DNA of 38,966 nt from Caldilineales bacterium (GTDB lineage Bacteria; Chloroflexota; Anaerolineae; J102): contig JABWBG010000004.1 of NCBI GenBank assembly GCA_013360575.1, forward strand, positions 1-38,966. Reading direction: 5' to 3'. This document shows, piece after piece, positions 33,127 through 38,966 of the stretch. The notes under the pieces were generated by a model. It worked only from the letters and a program-made list of their open reading frames with translations, was not told where the DNA came from and made no database searches. The stretch's first letter is position 1, and every line of letters starts with the position of its first letter. The position numbers and the translations under genes are program-made.

Positions 33127-34131
33127 ATGTCCCAGCCAACCAAAGTGCTCATCACCGGCGCCGGTGGATTCATCGGCGGCCACATGACGGCGGCGCTGCT
33201 ACAACAGGGATACCAGGTACGCGCCGTCGATATCAAACCGCAGTGGCAATGGTATCAACGTTTTGCCGCGGCCGAGAATCTCACCCTCGATCTGCGCGAG
33301 AAAGCCAACTGCTATCAGGCAGCCAATGGCTGTGAGTGGATTTATAATTTTGCTGCCGATATGGGGGGGATGGGATTTATCGAGAACAATAAAGCTTTAT
33401 GCATGTTATCTGTGCTTATCAATACGCATATGCTGGTTGCCGCCCGCGATTGCGGCGCTACACGCTTTTTCTTTTCATCCTCCGCCTGTGTTTATCCGGG
33501 CTACAAGCAACAGGCCACCGAAAATCCCGGCCTGCAGGAAGAGGATGCGTATCCCGCAGACCCGGAAGATGGCTATGGCTGGGAAAAGCTATTCAGCGAA
33601 CGGATGTGCCGCCATTTTCGGGAAGATTTTGGCCTGGAAACGCGTGTAGCGCGCTTTCACAACGTCTATGGCCCGCACGGCACGTTCGATGGCGGGCGTG
33701 AAAAAGCCCCGGCGGCCATCTGCCGCAAAATCATTGCGGCCAAACTCTCCGGCGCCGATGCGATCGAGATCTGGGGGGATGGCTTGCAGACGCGCAGCTT
33801 CATGTACATCGACGATTGTTTGTACGGTGCCCAAGCCATCATGCAAAGCGAGATCCGCCAGCCGATCAACCTGGGCAGCGCCGAGATGGTCTCGATCAAC
33901 CAACTCGTGGACATCGTGGAGGAGATTGCCGGCGTGCGTTTGCGGCGGCGCTACATCCTCGACGCGCCCAAAGGTGTGCGCGGGCGCAGCAGCGACAACG
34001 CCTTAATCCGCGAGCTTTTGGGGTGGGAGCCGGCCATCCCCCTGCACCAGGGCATGGAGAAAACCTACGCCTGGATTTACGAACAGATGATCAGCGGCGG
34101 CGGCAAAGATGCGGTTGTCAACCACTATTGA
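33127..34131 (+). CDS. gme: GDP-mannose 3,5-epimerase
   Basis: Converts GDP-D-mannose to GDP-L-galactose (and possibly GDP-L-gulose). ATG 33127 is preferred because AAGGAG at 33112-33117 lies nine bases upstream; ATG 33118 would overlap that site. The extended-SDR fold shows TGAGGFIGGH, ADMGGMGFI, SSACVYPG, YGWEK (Tyr150, Lys154), RFHNVYGPHGT, GGREKAPAA and GDGLQTRSF, all typical of plant GME and distinct from GDP-mannose 4,6-dehydratases. Cys121 and Lys193 match the acid/base pair Cys145 and Lys217 of Arabidopsis GME, with the same 72-residue spacing. GMD or GMER genes are not seen. The product would give L-galactose for the polysaccharide, a natural target for the sulfotransferases. Confidence 0.93.
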   Translation: MSQPTKVLITGAGGFIGGHMTAALLQQGYQVRAVDIKPQWQWYQRFAAAENLTLDLREKANCYQAANGCEWIYNFAADMGGMGFIENNKALCMLSVLINTHMLVAARDCGATRFFFSSSACVYPGYKQQATENPGLQEEDAYPADPEDGYGWEKLFSERMCRHFREDFGLETRVARFHNVYGPHGTFDGGREKAPAAICRKIIAAKLSGADAIEIWGDGLQTRSFMYIDDCLYGAQAIMQSEIRQPINLGSAEMVSINQLVDIVEEIAGVRLRRRYILDAPKGVRGRSSDNALIRELLGWEPAIPLHQGMEKTYAWIYEQMISGGGKDAVVNHY

Positions 34132-34158
34132 TCTGTCCCAAAGGAGAACCCCGGCGAA

Positions 34159-35142
34159 ATGACTGCCCCCGAATTCAGCACCCTGCCCTCCCCCCCGCCA
34201 AACAAATCTGGCTGGCCGTGGACCGAGGATGGCGCCCTCGCTGCCCAGCGTTCCCGCCTGAACGCCTGGCCCAAATTCAGCATCATCACCCCCTCCTTCA
34301 ATCGCGCCGATTTCCTGGAAAAAACCATCCGTTCGGTCTTGTTACAGCACTATCCCAACCTGGAATATGTGATCATCGATGGCGGCTCTAAAGACGGCAC
34401 CCTCGATATCATCGACAAATACGCCGATTTCATCACCTATTGGGTGAGCGAGCCGGACAAAAACCAGGCCGACGCCTTGAACAAGGGCCTGCAGCGCTGC
34501 ACCGGCGATATCATCGCCTTCATCAACAGCGACGACTTCTACTTGCCCGGCGCGCTGCGGCGTGTGGCCCAGTTGCTGGCCGCGCATCCCGAAGCGGGCT
34601 GGATCAGCGGCGTCATCCGCTACGAAGATGGCGACGGCCGCTTCCTGCACACCCGGCACATTCCCCCCCTGCCCGCGCACCGCGCGGATTGGATCGACCG
34701 TTGGCCCACGTACCAACCGGCCTGTTTTTGGCGCAGCGAGTGTTTCCGGCGTGTGGGCGAGTTCCGGGTCGACTTGCCCTACACCTTCGACACCGAATTT
34801 ACCATCCGCCTGCCCTTCCATCAGCTGCTGCCCCTCTCGGTGGCCGAGCCTTTCTCGGTGCGCGTCCTGCACGGCGATACCAAACAGCAGTCAAATCCTG
34901 AGATCTACCCGCGCGAGGCGCAGATCTATTACCCTGATTTCGCTCGCTTCCTCACCTCCGAGGAGATGCCCCCCTTTTTCTGGCGGCAGATGTACCGCGC
35001 CTATGGCAAACTGCGCCGCGCCCGCGGGCGCCAGGCCTATCTGTACGTGGCCGCGCAGGCAGTCCGCCATCCCTTCTGGTTTGCGCGGGGATGGCGCTGG
35101 TGGTCGGAAGACAAAGCCAGACGGCAGGCCCCTGCTCTATGA
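34159..35142 (+). CDS. GT2-family glycosyltransferase (GT-A fold)
   Basis: ATG 34159 follows AAGGAG at 34141-34146. The 327-residue enzyme has an N-terminal Pro-rich stretch of about 35 residues, then SIITPSFNRADFL, IDGGSKDGTLDII, a DKNQADALNKGL segment, and FINSDDFYLPGAL (the DXD-type metal site). The TYQPACFW segment and the loop with FDTEFTIRL are usual for GT2 enzymes that build repeating units. No membrane helix is seen. The stop overlaps the next ATG, so the two may be translated together. The donor sugar is not known; GDP-L-galactose made by the preceding gene is possible. Confidence 0.88.
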   Translation: MTAPEFSTLPSPPPNKSGWPWTEDGALAAQRSRLNAWPKFSIITPSFNRADFLEKTIRSVLLQHYPNLEYVIIDGGSKDGTLDIIDKYADFITYWVSEPDKNQADALNKGLQRCTGDIIAFINSDDFYLPGALRRVAQLLAAHPEAGWISGVIRYEDGDGRFLHTRHIPPLPAHRADWIDRWPTYQPACFWRSECFRRVGEFRVDLPYTFDTEFTIRLPFHQLLPLSVAEPFSVRVLHGDTKQQSNPEIYPREAQIYYPDFARFLTSEEMPPFFWRQMYRAYGKLRRARGRQAYLYVAAQAVRHPFWFARGWRWWSEDKARRQAPAL

Positions 35143-36317
35143 GCTATCGCATCCAGATCGTCACCACCCTGCCCGGGCCGTTTCTGCAGCAGTTCTATGA
35201 CGCCCAGCCCGCGCTGGCGGCGCAGCCCTATGCAGAGCAGTTGCAGGCCTTGCTGGTCGAGAGCGTGGGCTGGAGCGACGCCTACGCCCTCAACTTCCGG
35301 GCGTGGGGCCACGAAGCCGAAACCTTGATCGTCAACGCCGCGCCGCTGCAGCGGCAGTGGGCGAAAGAGCATGGGCTGGGCGATGCCATACGGCAATTGC
35401 GCCTGCTGGAGGCCGTCGATCGCATGGGCCAGATCACCCGCCCGCTGCGGGGCACGAGTCAGGTGCACCGCAAACGCCTGCAAGCCGAGATCTTTCTGCA
35501 GCAGGTGAAACGTTATCGGCCCGACATCCTGTTCGTGCAACTACAGACGCCCCTGTCCGGGGCGGTGCTGAAAGCGGCGCGGCAGCATTGCCGGGTCGTC
35601 ATCGCCCAACTGGCCAGCCGATTCCCCGCGTACAGCGATCTTTTTGATATTTTCGATCTGATCATTACGGCTTTTCCGCATTATGAACGCTTTTTCAACG
35701 ATTGCGGCTTACGCAGCGTTTATCTGCCTTTGGCTTTCGAGCCGATCTTTCTGCAGCGAGTGCGGGCGCGATACGGCGCCGACGCTCAGACTGCTTTCGA
35801 CGCCGTATTCATCGGCTCCATCTCCACACAGCATCGCCAGCGCCTGCACTGGCTGAACGCGCTGGCCGATTCTGACCTCGTCGACATCTGGCTGTCCTTC
35901 GATGGCCCTGTCGATCCGTCCGGGCTGAGCGAGTCGCTGCGCCGCTGTCTGCGCCCGCCGGTCTACGGCCTGGAGATGTACGACATCTATCGCCGCGCCC
36001 GCATCGCCTTGAACAGCCATCCAGAGATCTCCGGCCCCTACGCCGCCATCATGCGCATGTACGAGATCACAGGCAGCGGCGCGCTCCTGCTCACGGACGA
36101 AAGGCAGGACATCGCCGATCTTTTTATCCCTGGGCAAGAGATCGTTACTTATTCTCACATAACCGATTGTTTGGATAAACTTAAATATTTCATCGATCAT
36201 GAACAGGAACGGGCGAAAATCGCTAAAAATGGCCAGGAAAAAACTCTTTCTGCCCATCGCTATGCTCAACGCGCCGCTTTCATCCTGGAGCAGATGCAGA
36301 AGCTGTGTAATTGTTGA
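35139..36317 (+). CDS. GT-B glycosyltransferase (CgeB/Glyco_trans_1_2-like)
   Basis: Start ATG 35139 overlaps the preceding stop (ATGA). The 392-residue protein has an N-terminal GT-B half without clear motifs, then DAVFIGSISTQHRQRL, GLEMYDIYRRARIALNSH and RMYEITGSGALLLTDERQDI, ending with QEKTLSAHRYAQRA. This order matches the CgeB-like C-terminal glycosyltransferase domain (PF13524 type), where the 'E--G-G-LL' region contacts the nucleotide sugar. It is the last gene before a strong terminator. The 3' end (36110-36310) is AT-rich compared with the rest. Confidence 0.85.
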   Translation: MSYRIQIVTTLPGPFLQQFYDAQPALAAQPYAEQLQALLVESVGWSDAYALNFRAWGHEAETLIVNAAPLQRQWAKEHGLGDAIRQLRLLEAVDRMGQITRPLRGTSQVHRKRLQAEIFLQQVKRYRPDILFVQLQTPLSGAVLKAARQHCRVVIAQLASRFPAYSDLFDIFDLIITAFPHYERFFNDCGLRSVYLPLAFEPIFLQRVRARYGADAQTAFDAVFIGSISTQHRQRLHWLNALADSDLVDIWLSFDGPVDPSGLSESLRRCLRPPVYGLEMYDIYRRARIALNSHPEISGPYAAIMRMYEITGSGALLLTDERQDIADLFIPGQEIVTYSHITDCLDKLKYFIDHEQERAKIAKNGQEKTLSAHRYAQRAAFILEQMQKLCNC

Positions 36318-36377
36318 GGCCTGCCGGCGCAAGAGCTGCTGCTTATTTCTTAGCCACGAATTTCATGAATTGACGCC

Positions 36378-36413
36378 AAACCCTAAAGGTTTTAGAAACC
36401 TTTAGGGTTTTTT
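36378..36413 (+). terminator. Rho-independent terminator with a perfect 15-base stem
   Basis: AAACCCTAAAGGTTT (36378-36392) and its exact complement (36396-36410) close a three-base loop (TAG), and T-rich sequence continues to 36413. It lies 61 bases after the stop at 36317 and can end the operon that starts near 29343. The stem is symmetrical, with A-rich sequence on the other side, so it could also act on reverse-strand transcription. Confidence 0.92.
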
Positions 36414-36487
36414 CAGCGGATTATTGAACACATACCAATACTTTCATCTTTAATCCTTAATCTTTAATCATCAACTTCCAAAATTAA

Positions 36488-37732
36488 GTGCGCATCGTAC
36501 ACATCAGCAAAATGGATGACGGCAGCGGCGGGCCTATCGCCGCCCGGCGTCTGCACACAGCCCTGCGGCAGGCAGGCCACGACTCGCGCATGCTCGTGTG
36601 GCGCAAAACCACCGACGATCCCACGATCGAGTTATTCGGGCGCAGCAAGCTCAGCCGGGCCGCCAGCCAGGGCCTGGGCGAGCCGTTGGACGCCCTGGGC
36701 CTGCAATATCTGGCGCATCCTGCCTCCTGGGCCTTGCCCGACCACCCGTGGATCCGGGCCGCGGATGTGGTGCATTTGCATATCATCCACGGCGGCTATT
36801 TCTCGCCCCTGGCCCTGCCCCGGCTCAGCCGCGCCACGCCGGTGCTGTGGACGATGCACGATCTGTGGGCCGTGACCGGTCATTGCGCCGTCGCGGCCTA
36901 TGATGAGTGCCAGCGCTGGCAGGAGGGTTGCGGCGCTTGCCCGCAATTGCACGATTACCCCGCCATCCGCTTCGATACGACCCGCTGGCTGTGGCGGTTG
37001 AAACGCTCCCTCTACCAACGCAGCCCGCGCCTGGCCATTGCCTGCCCCTCTGCCTGGATGGCGAACAAAATACGCCAAAGCCCGCTGCTGCATCATCTCG
37101 ACCCCATCCATCTCCCCAACGGCATCGATCTCACCCTGTTCAAACCGCTGCCCCAAGCCGTTGCGCGGGAGGCGTTGGGGATCGATCGCCAGCTCAAGGT
37201 GTTGATGATCAGCTCTCCGGTGCTGAGCAACGCTCGCAAGGGCATGCCTTTGCTGGTGCAGGCCCTGCAAGGTCTCGATCCCGCCTGGAGAGAGCATCTC
37301 CTGCTCCTGGTGGTGGGCAAGGGGGGTCAGGATCTGGCGGCGCAACTGCCAGGGTTTCGGGTGAAATCGATGGGAATGGTCTCGGATGAGATTGTATCGG
37401 TATTATGTTACAACGCCGCTGATATTTTTGTTTTTCCTTCCATTGCCGAAAATTTACCAAACTCATTGCTTGAAAGCATTGCTTGTGGCACGCCGGTGGT
37501 TTGTTATGATGTGGGTGGAAACTGCGAGATTGTAGAGCATGGCATCACCGGATTTGTGGCGCAAAAAGGAGATATTGCGCAATTTAGAGAAAGTATACAG
37601 GCCATACTTGACGACAAATTTGACTTACAAGAATCTAGTAAATCAGTCAATCGTATTAAAAATAAATATGATATCGAAATGATTGCACAAAGATCGATAG
37701 GGATATATAATGATCTTGTGAGTAGTAATTGA
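36488..37732 (+). CDS. GT4-family glycosyltransferase (WcaC-like Cys motif)
   Basis: GTG 36488 starts a 414-residue GT-B enzyme with MRIVHISKMDDGSGGPIAARRLHTAL (split into HISK and GGPIAARRL), TMHDLWAVTGHC, CQRWQEGCGACPQL, LPNGIDLTLFKP and FPSIAENLPNSLLESIACGTPVV. The three or four Cys residues around 'GC-ACPQL' are typical of the WcaC and related GT4 colanic-type transferases, where they may hold a metal or stabilise the loop. The E-x7-E region is ENLPNSLLESIACG. Codons are GC-rich until about 37380 and AT-rich after that. The gene stands apart from the previous operon behind a strong terminator. Confidence 0.88.
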   Translation: MRIVHISKMDDGSGGPIAARRLHTALRQAGHDSRMLVWRKTTDDPTIELFGRSKLSRAASQGLGEPLDALGLQYLAHPASWALPDHPWIRAADVVHLHIIHGGYFSPLALPRLSRATPVLWTMHDLWAVTGHCAVAAYDECQRWQEGCGACPQLHDYPAIRFDTTRWLWRLKRSLYQRSPRLAIACPSAWMANKIRQSPLLHHLDPIHLPNGIDLTLFKPLPQAVAREALGIDRQLKVLMISSPVLSNARKGMPLLVQALQGLDPAWREHLLLLVVGKGGQDLAAQLPGFRVKSMGMVSDEIVSVLCYNAADIFVFPSIAENLPNSLLESIACGTPVVCYDVGGNCEIVEHGITGFVAQKGDIAQFRESIQAILDDKFDLQESSKSVNRIKNKYDIEMIAQRSIGIYNDLVSSN

Positions 37733-37739
37733 AGATAAA

Positions 37740-37928
37740 ATGTATAAAATAGCGCGTATGCGACAATTTTATCCACTGGCAGTATTTCTTCTGGGCGTGC
37801 TGTTTTTGCAAGCGGCGCCGATTACGGCGGCCCTCCAGGGCAACGCCGCCGCGCGCTGGGCGCTGCGCAGCACAGCAGCATTGGACAGCGCCCGCACGCC
37901 TGCCTTCGCGCCGGCGTGGTGGCGGTGA
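37740..37928 (+). CDS. N-terminal fragment of an unknown membrane or exported protein, cut at a sequence junction
   Basis: ATG 37740 (or ATG 37758) starts a short frame with a hydrophobic signal-like stretch FYPLAVFLLGVLFLQAA and then an alanine-rich helical part. It ends at a TGA at 37926-37928. This stop appears to come from DNA of another origin, because the next coding sequence (a Dcu transporter) continues in another frame over the same bases. The true gene was probably longer. It does not resemble a Dcu N-terminus, and no function can be assigned. Confidence 0.45.
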   Translation: MYKIARMRQFYPLAVFLLGVLFLQAAPITAALQGNAAARWALRSTAALDSARTPAFAPAWWR

Positions 37929-37930
37929 TC
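37908..37930. other. Probable chimeric junction between two unrelated sequences
   Basis: Within about 25 bases the content changes from the glycan cluster to a Dcu-aspartase operon, and two frames overlap in GCGCCGGCGTGGTGGCGG. The upstream frame ends in -APAWWR, and the transporter frame reads -RAGVVAVIG over the same bases. See the findings for the alternatives of a join at a shared word or a one-base deletion. Confidence 0.6.
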
Positions 37931-38341
37931 GGCATCTTCGGCCTCGCCTGGCTGGGCGACAGCTTCATCGCCGCCCACAAGGAGGCCGTCGTGGCGGCCA
38001 TCAGCCACCTGACGGAGCGGGCGCCCTGGACCTTCGCCATCGGGCTCTTCGCCGCCTCGGTGCTGCTCTACAGCCAGGCGGCCACGGCGCGCGCGCTCAT
38101 GCCGCTCGGCGTGGCGCTGGGCATCCCGCCGCAGTTCCTCGTGGCGGTGTTTCCCTCCGTCAACGGCTACTTCTTCATCCCGACCTACGGCTCGCTGATC
38201 GCGGCCGTGAACTTCGACCTGTCGGGCACCACCCACATCGGCCGCTACGTGCTCAACCACTCGTTCATGATGCCGGGGCTCGTGGCGACGACGGTGGCCG
38301 TGGCGGTCGGCCTGGCGATCGCCCGGGCGCTCTTCGGCTGA
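37916..38341 (+). CDS. C-terminal part of anaerobic C4-dicarboxylate transporter (DcuA/DcuB family), 5' missing
   Basis: The 141 readable residues match the end of Dcu-family transporters, which exchange fumarate, aspartate and succinate under anaerobic conditions. Conserved words are FGLAWLGDSFI, LYSQAATARALMPLG, FFIPTYGSLIAAVNFD and GTTHIGRYVLNHSFMMPGL. A full Dcu protein has about 430-450 residues, so some 300 N-terminal residues are missing. GTG 37916 is internal and not a true start; homology reaches a few codons further upstream. Codon third positions are almost all G or C, unlike the cluster to the left. Aspartate ammonia-lyase follows after 24 bases, a common arrangement for this pair. 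Confidence 0.85.
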   Translation: MVAVIGIFGLAWLGDSFIAAHKEAVVAAISHLTERAPWTFAIGLFAASVLLYSQAATARALMPLGVALGIPPQFLVAVFPSVNGYFFIPTYGSLIAAVNFDLSGTTHIGRYVLNHSFMMPGLVATTVAVAVGLAIARALFG

Positions 38342-38365
38342 GGCCCCGGCCACAAGGAGGCAGGC

Positions 38366-38966
38366 ATGGCCACTCGCAAGGAGCACGACTTCCTCGGCGA
38401 GCGCGAGCTGTCGGACGCCGTCTACTACGGCGTCCAGACGCTCCGGGCGACCGAGAACTTCCCGATCTCCGGGGTCCCCCTGGCCCGCTTCCCCGACTTC
38501 GTGCGGGCCCTGGCCTTCGTCAAGAAGGCGGCCGCCCAGGCCAACGCCGAGCTGGGGGTCTTGCCGGCCCCGCAGGCGAAGGCCATCGTGGCGGCGTGCG
38601 ACGAGATCATCGCCGGCAAGCTGCACGACCAGTTCGTGGTCGACATGATCCAGGGCGGGGCGGGCACCTCGACCAACATGAACGCCAACGAGGTCATCGC
38701 CAACCGGGGCCTCGAGCTGATGGGGCACCGCAAGGGCCAGTACGAGCACCTGCACCCGAACGACCACGTGAACTGCTCGCAGTCCACCAACGACGCCTAC
38801 CCGACGGCGGTCAAGCTGGCCGTGCTGCTGACGACGAAGAGCGTGCTCGCGGCGCTCGGCGAGCTGCACGACGCGCTCGACGCCAAGGCCCGCGAGTTCG
38901 CCGACGTGCTGAAGATGGTGCGCACCGAGGAGCAGGACGCCGTGCCCATGACCCTGGGGCAGGAGT
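38366..38966 (+). CDS. aspA: Aspartate ammonia-lyase (aspartase), 3' truncated by window end
   Basis: ATG 38366 follows AAGGAGG at 38354-38360. The 200 visible residues belong to the aspartase/fumarase superfamily: DFLGERELSDAVYYGVQTLRA, GGAGTSTNMNANEVIANR, and HPNDHVNCSQSTNDAYPTA. AspA releases ammonia from aspartate to give fumarate, which the neighbouring Dcu transporter can exchange. The end of the window cuts the protein at about 40 percent of the usual 470 residues. The next conserved region reads MVRTEEQDAVPMTLGQE, where most relatives I know have GRT(Q/H)LQ(D/E)A. The DNA is very GC-rich, suggesting a different source genome. Confidence 0.92.
   Translation, partial: MATRKEHDFLGERELSDAVYYGVQTLRATENFPISGVPLARFPDFVRALAFVKKAAAQANAELGVLPAPQAKAIVAACDEIIAGKLHDQFVVDMIQGGAGTSTNMNANEVIANRGLELMGHRKGQYEHLHPNDHVNCSQSTNDAYPTAVKLAVLLTTKSVLAALGELHDALDAKAREFADVLKMVRTEEQDAVPMTLGQE

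Noticed and set aside
36424-36454. Possible promoter (TTGAAC, TTTAAT) before the last GT4 gene
   Set aside because: The spacer is 19 bases and the region is generally AT-rich with short ATCTTTAAT direct words, so the match is weak.
37740-37928. Small complete exported protein
   Set aside because: Its stop codon lies in the overlapping Dcu coding sequence, so it is more likely a truncated gene at a junction than a real short protein.

Overview
The window looks like a surface-polysaccharide and secreted-protein region of a Chloroflexota bacterium (Anaerolineae/Caldilineae-like). The grounds are long Thr-Pro-rich linkers on secreted proteins, each followed by a short hydrophobic tail of the type 'LYLPL', GC-rich DNA, and multi-pass glycosyltransferases of the kind common in that phylum. 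Taxonomy is inferred from these features only. Every gene I could support lies on the + strand, most of them packed with 1-20 base overlaps or short gaps.

Region 1 (3-7233): the end of a multi-pass membrane protein, a GT39-like membrane glycosyltransferase, and three paralogous secreted or membrane-anchored clan-A glycoside hydrolases. Two of the hydrolases carry Thr-Pro tails. A strong intrinsic terminator closes the block.

Region 2 (7234-7752): a gene-poor gap holding a MITE-like inverted-repeat element.

Region 3 (7753-25342): an AT-rich O-antigen ligase/polymerase-like gene; a NeuB-type ulosonic acid synthase; a Wzm/Wzt-type ABC exporter; a first propeller-like protein followed by a sulfotransferase; an O-acetyltransferase; a KdsC-like HAD phosphatase, a PtmA-like SDR and a CMP-sugar synthetase; a secreted SGNH esterase; a full-length transketolase; a second propeller-like paralogue followed by two sulfotransferases; and a large membrane protein. 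Together these suggest that an unusual CMP-activated 3-deoxy-ulosonic acid is made, built into a glycan, sulfated and exported.

Region 4 (25345-28575): an ArnC/DPM1-like glycosyltransferase, a WecD-like N-acetyltransferase, a WecE-like sugar aminotransferase and an ArnE/SMR-like small membrane protein. This fits a lipid-linked acetamido-dideoxyhexose branch. A HicAB-like toxin-antitoxin pair (28670-29250) with its own promoter interrupts the cluster here.

Region 5 (29343-37732): a capsule-synthesis-like protein, two GT4 enzymes, a fourth sulfotransferase, a GDP-mannose 3,5-epimerase with its catalytic residues intact, a GT2 enzyme and a CgeB-like GT-B enzyme. A perfect-stem terminator precedes the last GT4 gene.

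Region 6 (about 37910-38966): sequence character changes abruptly to very GC-rich DNA carrying the C-terminal third of an anaerobic C4-dicarboxylate transporter (Dcu) and the start of aspartate ammonia-lyase. The join falls inside two incomplete reading frames and looks like a chimeric assembly or a recent recombination.
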